NCBI GenBank assembly: GCA_015501605.1
Contig: JADNRZ010000002.1
Location: 434,001 to 498,000 of the forward strand
Reading direction: 5' to 3'
Source of the DNA: Panaeolus papilionaceus
Lineage: Eukaryota > Basidiomycota > Agaricomycetes > Agaricales
Length of the DNA stretch: 64,000 nucleotides
The notes beneath the pieces are model-generated. The model did not search any database. It had not been told where the DNA came from and saw nothing but the letters and a program-made list of their open reading frames with translations. Both the position numbers and the translations under genes were made by a program. Positions 46,000 through 57,860 of this stretch are shown here, piece after piece; position 1 is the first letter of the stretch; the number at the start of each line of letters is the position of its first letter.

Positions 46000-47503
46000 C
46001 TACTCAGTCTTTGGCTGCACCTCAGGTTGAGCGAGGCTTAGGTTCCTGAGTTCCCGTGGTATGAAAATGTCTTCCAACTCGTTTTTGGGATCAACTTGCC
46101 CAAATACTCCAAAAATGAATCCCATGGAACACATGACATAGATGATGGCCAAAAAGCCTCCCCACACAACAGTGACTATATCACCAAAGATGCCAGGAGA
46201 AAACATAGCCATCCGCCTCGAAAGCATGGTCAAAGCACCAGAACCACTACAGACCACGTTGGCTGCTCTACTAACGATCGTATTTACGACACGGAAGGAG
46301 GCAAGGACTGTCGAAATAAAGCATCAGAATGCCTTTTAATCTAATTGTCCAAGGATACCCACAACCGACAAGGATTCTCCTGAGTAGTTCATCAGTAGGA
46401 ATAAAACGCTTCAACCCGCACTTTCGCATCCCGAAACCAATCAACTGCACAGGCAGTAAGAGATATTTGGACAAAATAAACAGGCCTCGTATGGGGGCGA
46501 GCAATAGATAGTATCCGACGAGTATAAAAAAGACTGTTGCACCGATGAAGTTCGCCCACGATTCTGTGTATTGTGAACGCGACTGCTGGCTATTTCCCCG
46601 ATATTTCTCCACAAAGAAGGACACAAATTCGGGTACCAATGAGATGTAGAGTACGGGAGCGTAGAGCAGCACAGCTGCCCACAGAATCAAAAAAACTATT
46701 GCAACTTTTAGCAGAGAAACGATAGTAAGTATCCGTAGAACGCACCCTCATTGGTAACAAGGTGAATTGTTTGGATAGCACTCCCCCTGAGAAGGACATC
46801 CAATTTATGAACTGGATCCCGTTCGTAGAGGCCGATAAAATATAGGCTGAAACCGTGACAGTAATTTAGTCTTTAGAAATGTGGTACGGTTATGCTTCAA
46901 GACGTACGCAGGTGTAACAACTCCAACAAAAACCCATTTCAGAACCACTGCAGCAAGGGGTGATCCCATCCGAGCGAGCATTGCCCTCGATGTAGCAAAC
47001 GAGGTGAGGCTGATAACGACCATAAGATGATAATTTGTGATAGCAGGAGGTCGCAAGTAATCTGGCCCTTGGAAACTCATTTCCTCCTGCGTTGAATACG
47101 AAGGAGGTTCAACGCCGATTGCCCGAAATGTCTTCCAGATCAAGTTCATGCAATCGGCATCATAAAGCCATGTTCTATATCTGTTGTCTACATCACAGCT
47201 AGACCTGGTTTTCTCGAAAAGTGTCATAAAATAGATTCTGAAAGAAATTCAGCGTTCTCGTGATAGGATGCAGGGTACCGGTACTCACATCGCAAACACA
47301 GCTGCTTCAGACATCCATTCCAACAGGAAGTGAGAAATCGCAGAACCTGTATAGGCAGAAACTGGATTCAAAGCGCCTAGGACAACACCAAGTACTAGTG
47401 TTATTAGTCGACAAGAAGTCAACTTTGGATGCTAGTTGATATCGATGGGCCTTGGTGCACCCTCTTTGTCTATGTAGGAAGGAACACCTTTCTCAGAGGA
47501 CAT
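46000..47503 (-). pseudogene. 8-TM family copy G, one in-frame TAG
   Basis: Exons 47503-47289, 47237-46908, 46846-46746, 46704-46366 and 46307-46000 join in phase (2,2,1,1) into 430 codons. A single in-frame TAG lies at 47433-47435, exactly where the family has the Trp of WHPKLTP; the next residues, HPKLTSCRLITLVLG, follow normally. The rest is open: LYDADCMNLIW, SYSTQEE, ITNYHLMV, WVFVGVVT, LYFIGLYERDPVH, then TM5-TM8 and an acidic/Gln C-terminus. It is more diverged than A, F, H and I (A-V-V-L-K-W in place of the VDW motif). It could be a pseudogene, a nonsense allele, or use a downstream start, but no Met follows in the frame before TM1. Confidence 0.72.
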
Positions 47504-48432
47504 GACGCTGTTAGGCTTATCGGAAGGAGAAATGGAGTAAAGGCGACAATGGACAGAGCACAATCTTTATAGGCGGTGAAGGCTGTATGATGCGGGTGAC
47601 TATCTTGAAATACGAGGCATGCAACCGACGTTCAAGGATCTTCAATAGACATGCGTCAGGACAGAGACAATATACACACCGCATGTTGGATATAAATACG
47701 CACTGGACTCAATAGATTTTAGTTCGTTCCTGCTGTCTGTGTTGTCCCAGAAATAAACTCTGTTTATTCAGGGGCTGTGTTATCCGATATATGTGCGCCC
47801 TCGCATTCCTTTATATCGTGCTACCTGCTTAAACCGAAGTCTCTGGTTCAATTCAGTTCTACTCATACACAGACAAAGGCCCTCAAATAATCCATTCCAC
47901 TCCCGAGAATGGGTTGAGTCCTCGTAGATCCGTGTCCTCCAGATAAAGGTATAATGGATCTGACTGCAAAGGTATGTTGCTCGACGTGTTGTCACGGTCG
48001 CGTCTGATTCTCGTGCAGCCAGTCTACCATGTGGCGCGCTTCGCCAGCTTTTATTTAGGAATGAGTTAGGAACGAGCGTCGCTCATCAGCCCGAAGTAAC
48101 GAGGTGTAGAAGCAGGTTGAACCATACGTTGAGAGTGTGTTGATTGTGGTGACATGATGATGATGGTCACTGGTCAAGCTGAAGAGCCTGATTCCAGAGC
48201 CAGAATTGAATTTGGTGCGATCCAGGGTCAATGAACAGCGCCCATCACCGAATATCCAGGGGCACGACCATTTGACAACGATGCAGTCACCCATTGTCCT
48301 TTATCGTCTTACACCACCATCCGTTCTTTCAAGTCTATCTAACATTCGTTTTTTTTCTCCTTTCATCCTGAAAAAGATTTAATTCAGAGGACAAGTTCAA
48401 GGACAAGTTCTTAGAAACCCCTCATAACAGCC
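47504..48432. other. intergenic between divergent copy G and the bestrophin gene
   Basis: No gene is seen. It likely contains both promoters. The plus strand just upstream of 48433 is C/T-rich with a T-run at 48350. Confidence 0.45.
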
Positions 48433-50987
48433 ATGTCTGGCGCACCACAACCACGGCATCGCACTTCCACGCATCCTCTTCTGCCAGCGTCACGACCAGG
48501 CAGCACCTACGAACATACCCCACGCGTCCCTACCTATTCCTTGCTTACTTGGACATTTGGACGCGGTTCAGTGGTGAGTTTCTATCCTTATTTTGTGGCA
48601 TGAACCGCACTCATTGCTCGTGTGATCCACCTAGATATGGCGTATCTGGCCAGCTGTGGCACTTCACACTGCATTCGCTGCAGGTATGTGGCCCGTTTTC
48701 GAAAGGTTTTTGCGCAGAGCTAACCTATCGCAGTCATCGTGACTTTATCTATGCGAAAGATTGTCAATCTGGAGATCCCCACTGTCATGTTAACAGTCCT
48801 TGGTATGACCTTGCGCTTTGAGCAACGCCTCAGTATTGACCATTTAAATAATTCAGGTGTTGTCATTGGTTTCGTTATCTCGTACCGCGCTATCAGTGGG
48901 TGCGTCTAAACTGGTTTTATTGAATCAAGACATAAATAGCTCAATGACATTCATAGATATGAGCGCTACTGGCTCGGTCGTGGTTGCTGGTCTGATGTCA
49001 TGCGAAACTGCCGTAGTCTTGGTCGCCTCGTCTGGTTCCATGTCCCTCTCCGCACCACCCCCAAGACACCTGAAGAAATCCAGTCGGGAGAGTCCCAACG
49101 GTCTGTCGAAGAGCTCAACAAAATCATGACGGAAAAGCGAATGGCTTTGGATTTGATTGAAGGGTCAGTCTTTCATGCATTGTTGCATAGCCTTGCTAAA
49201 TCCTGTTTGTAGTTTTGCTGTCTCTTTAAAACACCATATCAGAGGTAAATATACGAGATTCTGTCGCAAATATGTAGTCACTGAATGGCGATCTTAAGGT
49301 GAATTGGGAATCTACTACGAGGATCTCTATCACCTCGTCCGGCCCATGCACGACGTAAGTTTTGTCCCTATGCAAAAAGACGCGCATTCTAAAATTCCCC
49401 ATGAATTATATAGCACATCCACGATGCGGACCACACCAGGAACGAGGAAGTCGTTGTATCCCCTCGCAAAGGCCAGCGCATCACGACGAAAACCAATATC
49501 AACCAACGCACGCCGCCACCTGCGTCGCCCATCATGCAAGCGCAGCTCATCGATGCCGACCCCGTTATCCCTGCTATCAACGACTATGGGACCTTTGACG
49601 CATCCAAGCTCTCAGCCAGCGAGGCCAATACGAGAGGACATCACGCCCTGCGTCGCAGCCCTTCGTCTTTGTCTAGCACTTCGACCGTCAGCCAGCCGCT
49701 TCTCCCTTCACAGACACCTGCCTCTACAAACGTCATGACCAAAGTTTCGCGCGATTTGATTCCCTTTGCTGGTGCCATTTCGACGCTTAAAAATTGGTTC
49801 AAGAGGAAGAACTCAGGTGGCCAGGTTCAGATCAGCGTGAGTGCTTTTATTTGATTATCTATGCGTCCTTTTCATCATTTTCTCTCTGGGTCATCACCCT
49901 TTTTCTGAATTGAATGGTTATCAGCGCGATCTTGCCACGATGCTGATACCCTTTTTTGTTATATTCTATAGGAGAGCAGCGAGCAGACATCAGGTGCTCT
50001 GTCTCATGGTCGTAAATGGAGAGGCCCCATTCACAGCGGCGCACACGTCAAGCACCATCCAGTTTATCATGGTGATGGAGAGAATTTGCCATTGGAGATC
50101 CTTCGTTGCCTCAGCGAGTGGTTCAGCGTTTTGGAAGACCGCGGCACTGTTCCTGGTAGGTTAACTTAATATACAGAGCATGAAAACGCTTAACTGATCT
50201 CATACGACTACAGGTACCAGTCTTGGTGCCATGATTGGTACTATCACCGCGTTTGAAGAGTCTCTGACTTGTAAGCTAGCTTTGACCTTTATAAGGTCGA
50301 GACTGATGAACGTCATTTTTATCAGCATTGGAACGTATTTTGACCACTCCCTTGCCTTTGTAAGTATTCAGTCTTATTGGGTTTTTTTTTTTCGTATCTG
50401 ACCTCCCTCCCCATCCAGCGTCTACTCTGTTCATATTAGGCAGTAGGTGGCATTCTTTGTTGCTGCTAATTTCAACGTACTCATTCCGAAAAAGCACCGT
50501 CTGGATCTATCTCTTCTTCCTCCCCTTCCAGCTCGTTAGCCAGTTCGGGTATTATACCATTCCAGGTGTTGCCCTTGCCTCGTTCATCTACTTGGGCTTC
50601 ATTGCCGCTGGAGAAGAGATTGAACAACCCTTCGGTATGCATATCTGTTTGACTTCATACTTACGAGGACCGAGTCTGATGCACTTCTTACTCTTTCTGT
50701 TTAACAGGCTACGATGACGTACGTCATACACGTTTATCTGTAATGCTCTATTACTCACCTTTCACCCACAGAATGATCTCGACCTTGACCTGTTCTGCCG
50801 CGAAATCATCCACGCAGACTTGAAGCACCTCAAGATCTCGCCCTGTCTCAATGCTTACTTCGGGCCAGACTACAAACAACCCGTCAGTGATGCGCGACCA
50901 GTTGCAATGACTCGTCGTTCTTTGACGCTCACCGAAATGACGGCCTTGGAGGACAAGGCTGGAATGTCATCTTTTTCTCCCATCTAA
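48433..50987 (+). CDS. bestrophin-type (RFP-TM) anion channel
   Basis: Fifteen exons can be joined in phase, from ATG 48433 (MSGAPQPRHRTSTHPLLP) to TAA 50985-50987, about 561 aa. Last exon 50772-50987; the smallest is 11 nt (50708-50718). Hallmarks of the bestrophin/UPF0187 family are present: TM1 after FGRGSVIWRIWPAVALHTAF, then GVVIGFVISYRAISGYERYW with LGRGCWSDVMRNCRSLG. TM pair HTVWIYLFFLPFQLVSQFGY with GVALASFIYLGFIAAGEEIE follows, then QPFGYDDNDLDLDLFCREI. A fungal-type low-complexity insert (~190-350) separates the halves. Fungal members are proposed membrane chloride/anion channels of unknown physiology. It lies inside the 8-TM array but is unrelated to it, between copies G and H. Confidence 0.9.
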
Positions 50988-51353
50988 ACGTATACCCAAC
51001 AGTATTTTGATCATAGCATACGTTGAACGTCTGGAGGTTCGCGTTTGCTGTTTCTCGACTTGCTTTTATCGTTTGCTGTTCTGCTATGCCTCTGCCTTGC
51101 TTTGCAAATGTGATTCCTGAAACTACCATGTCTTTTCCTTGTGGACTTTGCGCTGCCCCTTGACTTGCAGATTTACCTCGTGCACTAATCAATTCATTGC
51201 CTGCACCGTGTGCGTCGATGACTTGTAATCAAATATAACGAAGCATTCACTTCATGTTTGTGCTGGAGCACGTCTTTTGATGGATGTAGATGTGGCTTTC
51301 TTGAGGATGGATTTAAAAATAATTTATAGCAAGTCAGAGAGATTTCTACAGCT

Positions 51354-52845
51354 TCAGCAGAAGAACCCTAGACTCCTCACTTCCCCTCTCAACCTCCCTG
51401 TTTTTCGGAGGCGATACAAAGGGCGAAACATTGAGATAATGACAGGCACCGAAGCCCCCCAGAAGATGAGAGACCCGAACAGAAAACCGACGCCCATGTG
51501 AGAGTCCACCGAGAGTAATCGGACAGATACTCCCAGCAACAGGAAACCGTAAAGACACGACACCAGGATCAAGGTGATATGTAGGATGATGTGGTGTATG
51601 TACCTGAGAAAGAACACTCCTGGAGTGAAAATGCGTGAACGTTCCACAATTTTCCAGAAACACAATAGACCAACCTCGATCTTCAATTTCTTGTATCGGT
51701 AGAATAGCTAGAGAGGCGGGCACGAGACAATAAAGTCTGCATTTGTGCACCAACGCTAGAAAGAGTCGACGAACGAGTGAAGTTCGTTGCAAGTGTCTTC
51801 GAACCAGAAAGCCAGCAAATAGCAATGGTAGCAGGCTGGCGTATCCCAGCAGGGCAGTGCCGATGAGATTGGTCATTGCTGCGACAAATTGTCCGGAGCC
51901 GTCTACGGTGGTTAAATCCAGTTTCTCTGGGTGTCCTCGAAGAATAGAGATAAAGGTTTCCTTTGAGAACCTGAGCATTATTGTGAAGAGATATATCGCT
52001 GGGATGACGAAAAGGAGCATGCCAGCTGAAAAATATTGTTGTGTTATTTATAAAGTAATAAAAAGACCTTGAGGACTCGCCTTCATAAATGGAGAATATG
52101 ATGAGCTGGGAGGAGTTCCAGGCAAACAGGTAAGAGAGTAAACCCACATTGTTGAATTCGTATAGGCCAATAACATATAATCTGGTGAAATTGCTTAGTA
52201 TCAGTTTCCTCGAGGTCATTTTCCTGTTGGAGTCTCACCCTGTCATGGCGACCACAGCAGATATCTAGTCAACCGCTGTTGCGCCATCTGACTGACTACC
52301 ATACGCGAATACGGCTTTCAGCACCCCAAAAATCAAGACTGTTGCTGACACAAGAAGTCGATAATTGGTGACCAAAGGTCTCGATAGGGATATATTCATG
52401 TTGGGTAGCTCAGTGGTGGAATAGTCCGGGCGATCAATCTGGAACCGCGCCAGGAATGTCCATACGAATTCCATAGCATCGTAGTCATAAAACCAACGAT
52501 AGGTATCGTCGTTCAGGCGCCCATCCTGTTCAAAGATGTCCAGAACGTAACATCTAAGTGTCACACGATCAGATCGAAAGAGAGCTTGTGTTCTGACGAT
52601 ACATACACGATAAACAACAACGTTCCACAAATCCATTCCACTGCCACTGGAGCAATTTGGGAGCCTCGATAAATCAGGATAGCCTTCAAAATCGCCAGGC
52701 CTGCAAAGGATAGAGTCGTGAGCAGTCTGAATGGCGTTGCCTTTGGGTGCCATCGCGGCTTTGCTATGGTCAGACGCCGTGGATTCTCGATCGATGATGT
52801 GAACGCGTGGACTGGGAGCAAGCCAGCTGTTACATTACGTTCCAT
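51354..52845 (-). pseudogene. 8-TM family copy H, one in-frame TAG
   Basis: Exons 52845-52607, 52553-52239, 52181-52081 (101 nt), 52025-51675 and 51619-51354 join in phase into 424 codons. A single in-frame TAG at 52265-52267 replaces the Trp of the VDWIFG motif (GATAVD then stop, then ISAVVAMTG). Everything else is intact: RWHPKATPFRLLT, VAVEWICGTLLF, YVLDIFEQDG, WFYDYDAMEFVW, YSTTELP, VTNYRLLVSATVLIFG, LYVIGLYEFNN, and last exon GVFFLRYIHHIILH with RPLYRLRKTGRLRG. The intron after exon 3 uses a GC donor (AAG then GCGAGT), a known minor variant. Copies F and A show the same site as Trp. Pseudogene or nonsense allele. Confidence 0.75.
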
Positions 52846-53334
52846 GATGGATAGCGGCACTGTTGAGACGAGAGTTGGAGAGCATGGAGAAGTTTGAAGA
52901 GCACCTTGATCATTTGATGGGCTATTAAATAGGTTTAACTTCAGATCAACTTCAGGTACGATGTCATAATTTGCAGTGAAGAGGCTGTGAGAACGCTGGC
53001 CGGTGGAGCGCGTCACGGCCAAATGGTTGAGGAATTCAATCAGCCCATGACTGTTCTCTTGCGGAGTGACTTGTAACTTAGCAATGACAGTCGAGTCTTC
53101 AGTCTTCTGCGCAGCTTCTCAGAAAATTTCGTAAGAGCCAGCGATTAACTGACCACCAATGACAGCTGCATTGACACTTGGGTCAGGTGTGCAATTCAAA
53201 GGACTGGATGATTTTGGAATTCCTCCTATAATCCTTTGATAACCCTGGCACTGGAAGCAACTATGCTCTATTGGCTTCTATTAATCACGAGCAAAGTGCG
53301 CAAATAAGTAAACTAAGTACATACATTAATCAGT
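52846..53334. other. intergenic between copies H and I
   Basis: About 490 bp, with no gene seen; upstream of copy H. Confidence 0.4.
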
Positions 53335-54850
53335 TCAAAACAAGAACCCCAAACTCCGTCCTTCCCCTCTCCATGTTCCTGTCTGACGAATCCGATAGAA
53401 AGGGCGGAACATCGACATCACCAAAGGCACAATGCCCGTGATGATAGCTAAGCCAATTAACAGAATATATAGACCCATGAAGACACCTCCAGAAAAAAAT
53501 TGCAGAGAGAGTCCAACGAATGCAACACTCATTGAAGGTACGACGATGAGTGCGAAGACGTGCAGAATGATGTGGTTTATGGACCTGAGGATAAGCACCC
53601 CTGAAATGACAGCCAAACCGATCAGACGCCATAACCAAGGGAGAAAATATGTTCAATATACCTCTTTCTGCTATATCTTGCATCGGAAGAGTGGGCAAGG
53701 TGTTAGGGATCAGGCGGTTCAGCCGATATTTAAGCACGAACATCACCATCAGACGGTGAGCAAACGTAGAGGGTTCAAAATATCTTCGAAGGACGAAGGT
53801 CGCAAGGAGTAGTGGGATTAGGCTGATGTATCGCATGAAGGTCAAACCGGTAAGCATGATAATGCCCGCGCAAAAAGTTGATATGCCATCTGCAGTTGTC
53901 AAGTCCAGGGATACGGGGTTTTCGCTCACTACAGCAAAGAAGGTTTCTTTGGAGAATCGGAGGGCAAACGCGAAGAGGTAGAGCATTAAAAAACTGAGTA
54001 GGATGAGTGTGCCTAAAAGAGCTCACTTCAGGAGCTGTTCAAGAAGAGACGAGGGAGATCACGCACCTTCATAGCTGATAAACCCGATGAGCCGAGAGTC
54101 GTTGTCCGTAAACAGAACAGGAAGTAAATCCATGTTGTTAGACTCGTAGAGCCCAATAACATACAGTCTATTGACGTTAATCATTATATATAGGTAATTC
54201 CAAGAGCTTATGGCCTTGAGTCTCACCCAGTCACCACAACCACGCCAAAGATCCAGTCAACAATCGGATAGACCGAGATAAGTCAAGATGGCTTTCAGCA
54301 TCCCTAAAGTCAAAACAGTGGCGGAGACAAGGAGACGATAGTTGGTGACCAAGGGTTTCGAGTAAAAAACATTCAAATCAGACACCTCAGTCGTTGAATA
54401 ATCTGGACGATGGATTTGAAGCTGCTCCAGGAATGTCCAGACGAGTTCCATGCAATCGTAGTCATAAAACCAGCGATAAGTATCATCATTCACCTGTCCA
54501 TCCCGTTCCAAGACACCCAAGAAGTAACATCTATCATGCAGTTAGGTTGATAAAGCCGCGTATCTTCTATTTGATGAAACATACACGAGAAACAAGAGTG
54601 TTCCACAGATCCATTCTACCATCACAGGAGCGAGATGGGAATCCTGGTAAGTCAGAATAGCCTTCAAAATCCCCAAGCCAGCCACAGGAAGAGTTGTCAG
54701 AAGTCTGAAGGGTGTTGCCTTTGGGTGCCATGATCGTGACTTTGGTGTGGGTTGAACATTCAGCCTCTGTCCCGAGCTAGATGTGGCCAGCGAGCCTAAA
54801 ATTTGATCACGGTTTATGACGGGACTGTCATGAGTGGAATTTTCTGGCAT
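53335..54850 (-). pseudogene. 8-TM family copy I, 11-nt deletion in exon 2
   Basis: Exons 54850-54585, 54530-54227, 54167-54067 (101 nt), 54012-53662 and 53600-53335. Exon 2 is 304 nt where A, B, F and H have 315. The missing 11 nt fall inside the codons for SDGATAVDW: the reading goes LGLSD, shifts, and VDWIFGVVVVTG is found in the next frame. All other exons are open: SWHPKATPFRLLT, VMVEWICGTLLF, YFLGVLERDG, WFYDYDCMELVW, YSTTEVS, VTNYRLLVSATVL, LYVIGLYESNN, RRYFEPSTFAHRLM, GVLILRSINHIILH, RPFYRIRQTGTWRG. It is the closest relative of H by reading. The frameshift predicts loss of the last ~two thirds of the protein. Confidence 0.75.
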
Positions 54851-55744
54851 GAAGGGAATGCGGGTATGCCAAATTCTTTAGAAATAAGGATTTTAAAGCC
54901 ATATACAGACGTGTAAACGATCATGAGGCTGTGTCAACTGCTCAGACAGCTCGTTAGACGGGGACAAGGACAAGGACAAGGACACCAACACCTCCAGTTG
55001 TAAGCCCCTATCCGGAATGAGAAATAAGCTCTCACGCTTATGAACCTGTGTTTGAGGCACAACGGATTTGGCTTTGACCTGCTTGCTCGACTTCCGAGGT
55101 TGAAATTTGTTGAAATTACACTGAAGACATGATACAGGAACACCACCTTTAAATTGAAGGTTTAGTCTCATGACAGGAGGATGGATATCGCACTCAAAGG
55201 TACGCACAAACTACACCCAACATACAATATTTAGACTAAGGATTATGTACTTGCAGCCGCTGCTGTAAAAATTTATGATGAAAGTTATTCTAGGGGTGGC
55301 AATCTACTGTATCACTTGAGCAGTGCAAATGACCATCGTATTTGAATTTTCAGTGAAAAATGCTATTCAGCACTACAACGTCACAATCATTCACTTCATT
55401 TTACATGGGTACAGGGCATTGGGTGTTCGCTGGGCAAATGCTGTGCTCAAGGAAGCATTGGCATGTCCGTTTTCACTGGGTTTAGTACATAGAATGCGAT
55501 TTGAAAAGTCTTATCGAATTGGCAACATCACCGCCCCGCTGCACACTTCTGGCAGTTGGTCGGTATGTTAGCCTGATTTCGCCATTGTACTGCCACTTGC
55601 GGCCCAACGCATTCCCTAATCAGGCTCCGATGACAGACATGCCTGAGATCATTATCTGCAATCATTCCACATCAACAAAGTCTTTCCGCACTATAAAGTG
55701 TTGGTGTCTCGGTTGCACAGGCTCCCTTACAACCGCCAGACATC
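54851..55744. other. intergenic between divergent copy I and the right annexin; short (GGACAA)n tract
   Basis: No gene is called. A small tandem GGACAA repeat lies at about 54962-54983. A minus-strand open frame (54893-55207) includes a short CLQC-containing stretch but has no paralog. The annexin promoter lies at the right end. Confidence 0.4.
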
Positions 55745-57860
55745 ATGTCCTCAACGCCCGCCCCCACTGATACAAGTGCTGCACCTCCTGCAGGTTCATA
55801 TGCAAGTGGATCTTGTTGATTTCTTCGGCTGGATGTTGACCAAGATTGATTATCTAGCCACCGCCGGCAGGCCCTCCTCCGGTATGTCACTATGCACCCA
55901 GTTCGATCGTATTCTGTTCCGTTGACTGACTTTCTTTCTGTCGGACATACAGCCAGAAGGTAGCGCGCCTGTATGTATCATCTCAAAGATCACCGAATTG
56001 CCCAGAAGTCCTAATCATGTATTTAGTCTCAACCTGGTTCAGGTGCACCATCAGCTTATCCCCCTCCTCCTGGAGCTCCTCCTGGCGCACCAGGTGCCCC
56101 ACCTCCCGGCCAGCAACCTTACGGATCACCTTATCCTCCTCCTCCTGGAGGGTATAACCCATATGGTTACTATCCTCCATCAGGCGGGTATTATCCCCCT
56201 CCACCAGGGCAATATGGTTATCAACCATATCCTGGACATTATCCCCCTCCAGGCGCGCCTAACGCCGCGCCCGGGGCACAACCACCTGCTGGTCAACCTG
56301 CTCAGCCCGGACAGCCTGGTGCTCCCTATTATCCTCCTCCTTCAGGACCACCACCCGCCGGTCAATACCCACCACCTGCAGGAGCTCCCCCCGCACCAGG
56401 TCAATACGCACCAGCTGCTCCAGGTGCTTATCCACCCTACGGCAACCCTGCCTTCCCACTAGCACTTCCACCCTTGGGAGCTCCTCTTGCACCAGCGCCT
56501 GCAATGGGTCATCAGCGCACCCCTTCCGCGATGCACGACCCCCTTATTTACCTAGGGACGAATATTCCTGATCCTTTCCGCTCTCCTGCTTCTCACGGCG
56601 AGGTGAAGGTCGCAGGATACGATCCTGAGGTTACTTTCAGACATCTTAACCGTCTCACTGCCGCAGCTGAGCTAAAAGAGGCTGAAGGTGAGTCTTCAAA
56701 GATGAATGAGAAGACGGGATACCAAACTCCTTTGCAGTTTCTTCCATTCTTTTATCGTTGAGCGTGTTTGAAATGGACGCACTCAATGACCATTATGTTG
56801 CGAGAACAGGCTACACTCTCGCAGATACAATCGATAGGACTGTTGGCAGTACAGACTGGAAGTGAGTCTTAAATTTCCATCGCTGCTAAATCTCAGAAAC
56901 TAAATCTGTCTTTCCGTTAGGATGGCCGTGCGTGCTCTAACCCTTGGACCACTCGGATTCGACGTTGATCTCGCTCGTAAAGCTCTAGCAGGTATCGGCA
57001 CCAACGAAATGCTGCTCGTAGAACTCATTCTTGGACGACAAGGACCCGATGTGCGGTGGTTGAAGGCTGGTTACAAGGCTCGCTATGGCAAGGACCTTGT
57101 GGATGCGGTTAAGAATGACCTTAGTGGCAAATTGGAGAGACGTGCGTTGTTATACCCCGATGCTCATATTCCGACACTGACGATTCTTCTCATCTGTTAG
57201 TATTCGTGATGGCCCTCAACACACAGAAACCTCTGGACGATCCATACGGACAAGTTGATCAGCGCAAGGTGTTGGAAGATGTTGAATCTCTGGCTACAGC
57301 AGCCAAGAAGAAGGACGAAATCGCATTTGCTGAAATTCTTATCAACAGATCTGATACCCATATCCGTGCAGTGTACGTCGCCGCAACCACTCACTATCTT
57401 TGTGTTAAAGTACTCACATGGCTTGTTAGTATTACCACATACTCCCAGAGATACAAGAGTCTGAGCAAGGTCATTAAGAAGACTTTGTACGTTCATTGAA
57501 ATTCCTCACCTCTCCATGATCTAATCCTCTATTAGCTCAGGAATTATGGAGGCAGCGCTTCTATTCATCCTCCATGGTGTCAAACCCAAACGAGACGGAC
57601 AGGGTATCTGGCGTGATGCAAAGTTACTCGAAAAGGCCATGGCTGGCTTTGGTACCAAGGATACGCAACTCGTCTACAGGCTCGTCCGTGCATACTGGAA
57701 CCCTGCCCGTATGGAAGGTATCAAGGACGCTTACCAGCGTCGGTACAACAAACCCCTGCTTAATCGCGTGAAGGGCGAAACCAGTGGAGCATACCAAAAG
57801 CTCCTGATGTCCATTATAACGATCTCCGAGCGCAAGGAGATGCCCGATGCTCCAAAATAG
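55745..57860 (+). CDS. annexin (right copy) with Pro/Gly/Tyr-rich N-terminus
   Basis: Nine exons: 55745-55793, 55871-55881 (11 nt), 55953-55970 (18 nt), 56027-56687, 56738-56861, 56921-57141, 57201-57372, 57430-57486 and 57536-57860; 545 aa. Residues ~15-210 are a PPPPGAPPG/YPPPPG/GQYPPP-type tail, like annexin VII/XI and many fungal annexins. The core has MHDPLIYLGTNIPDP, then ARKALAGIGTNEMLLVELIL (~307-326) with AGYKARYGKDLVDAVKND. Also ITTYSQRYKSLSKVIKKTL and a last repeat with MAGFGTKDTQLVYRLVRAYW and IKDAYQRRYNKPLL. GxGT loops are typical calcium/phospholipid sites. It probably acts on membranes; the Pro-rich tail may drive condensation or partner binding (inference). Paralogous and inverted relative to 27786-29799, with matching intron phases. 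Confidence 0.9.

Noticed and set aside
55998..56504. Alternative frames in the annexin Pro-rich exon (Leu/His-rich plus, Val/Glu-rich minus)
   Set aside because: They are shadows of the CCN/GGN-rich coding frame that continues into the annexin core.
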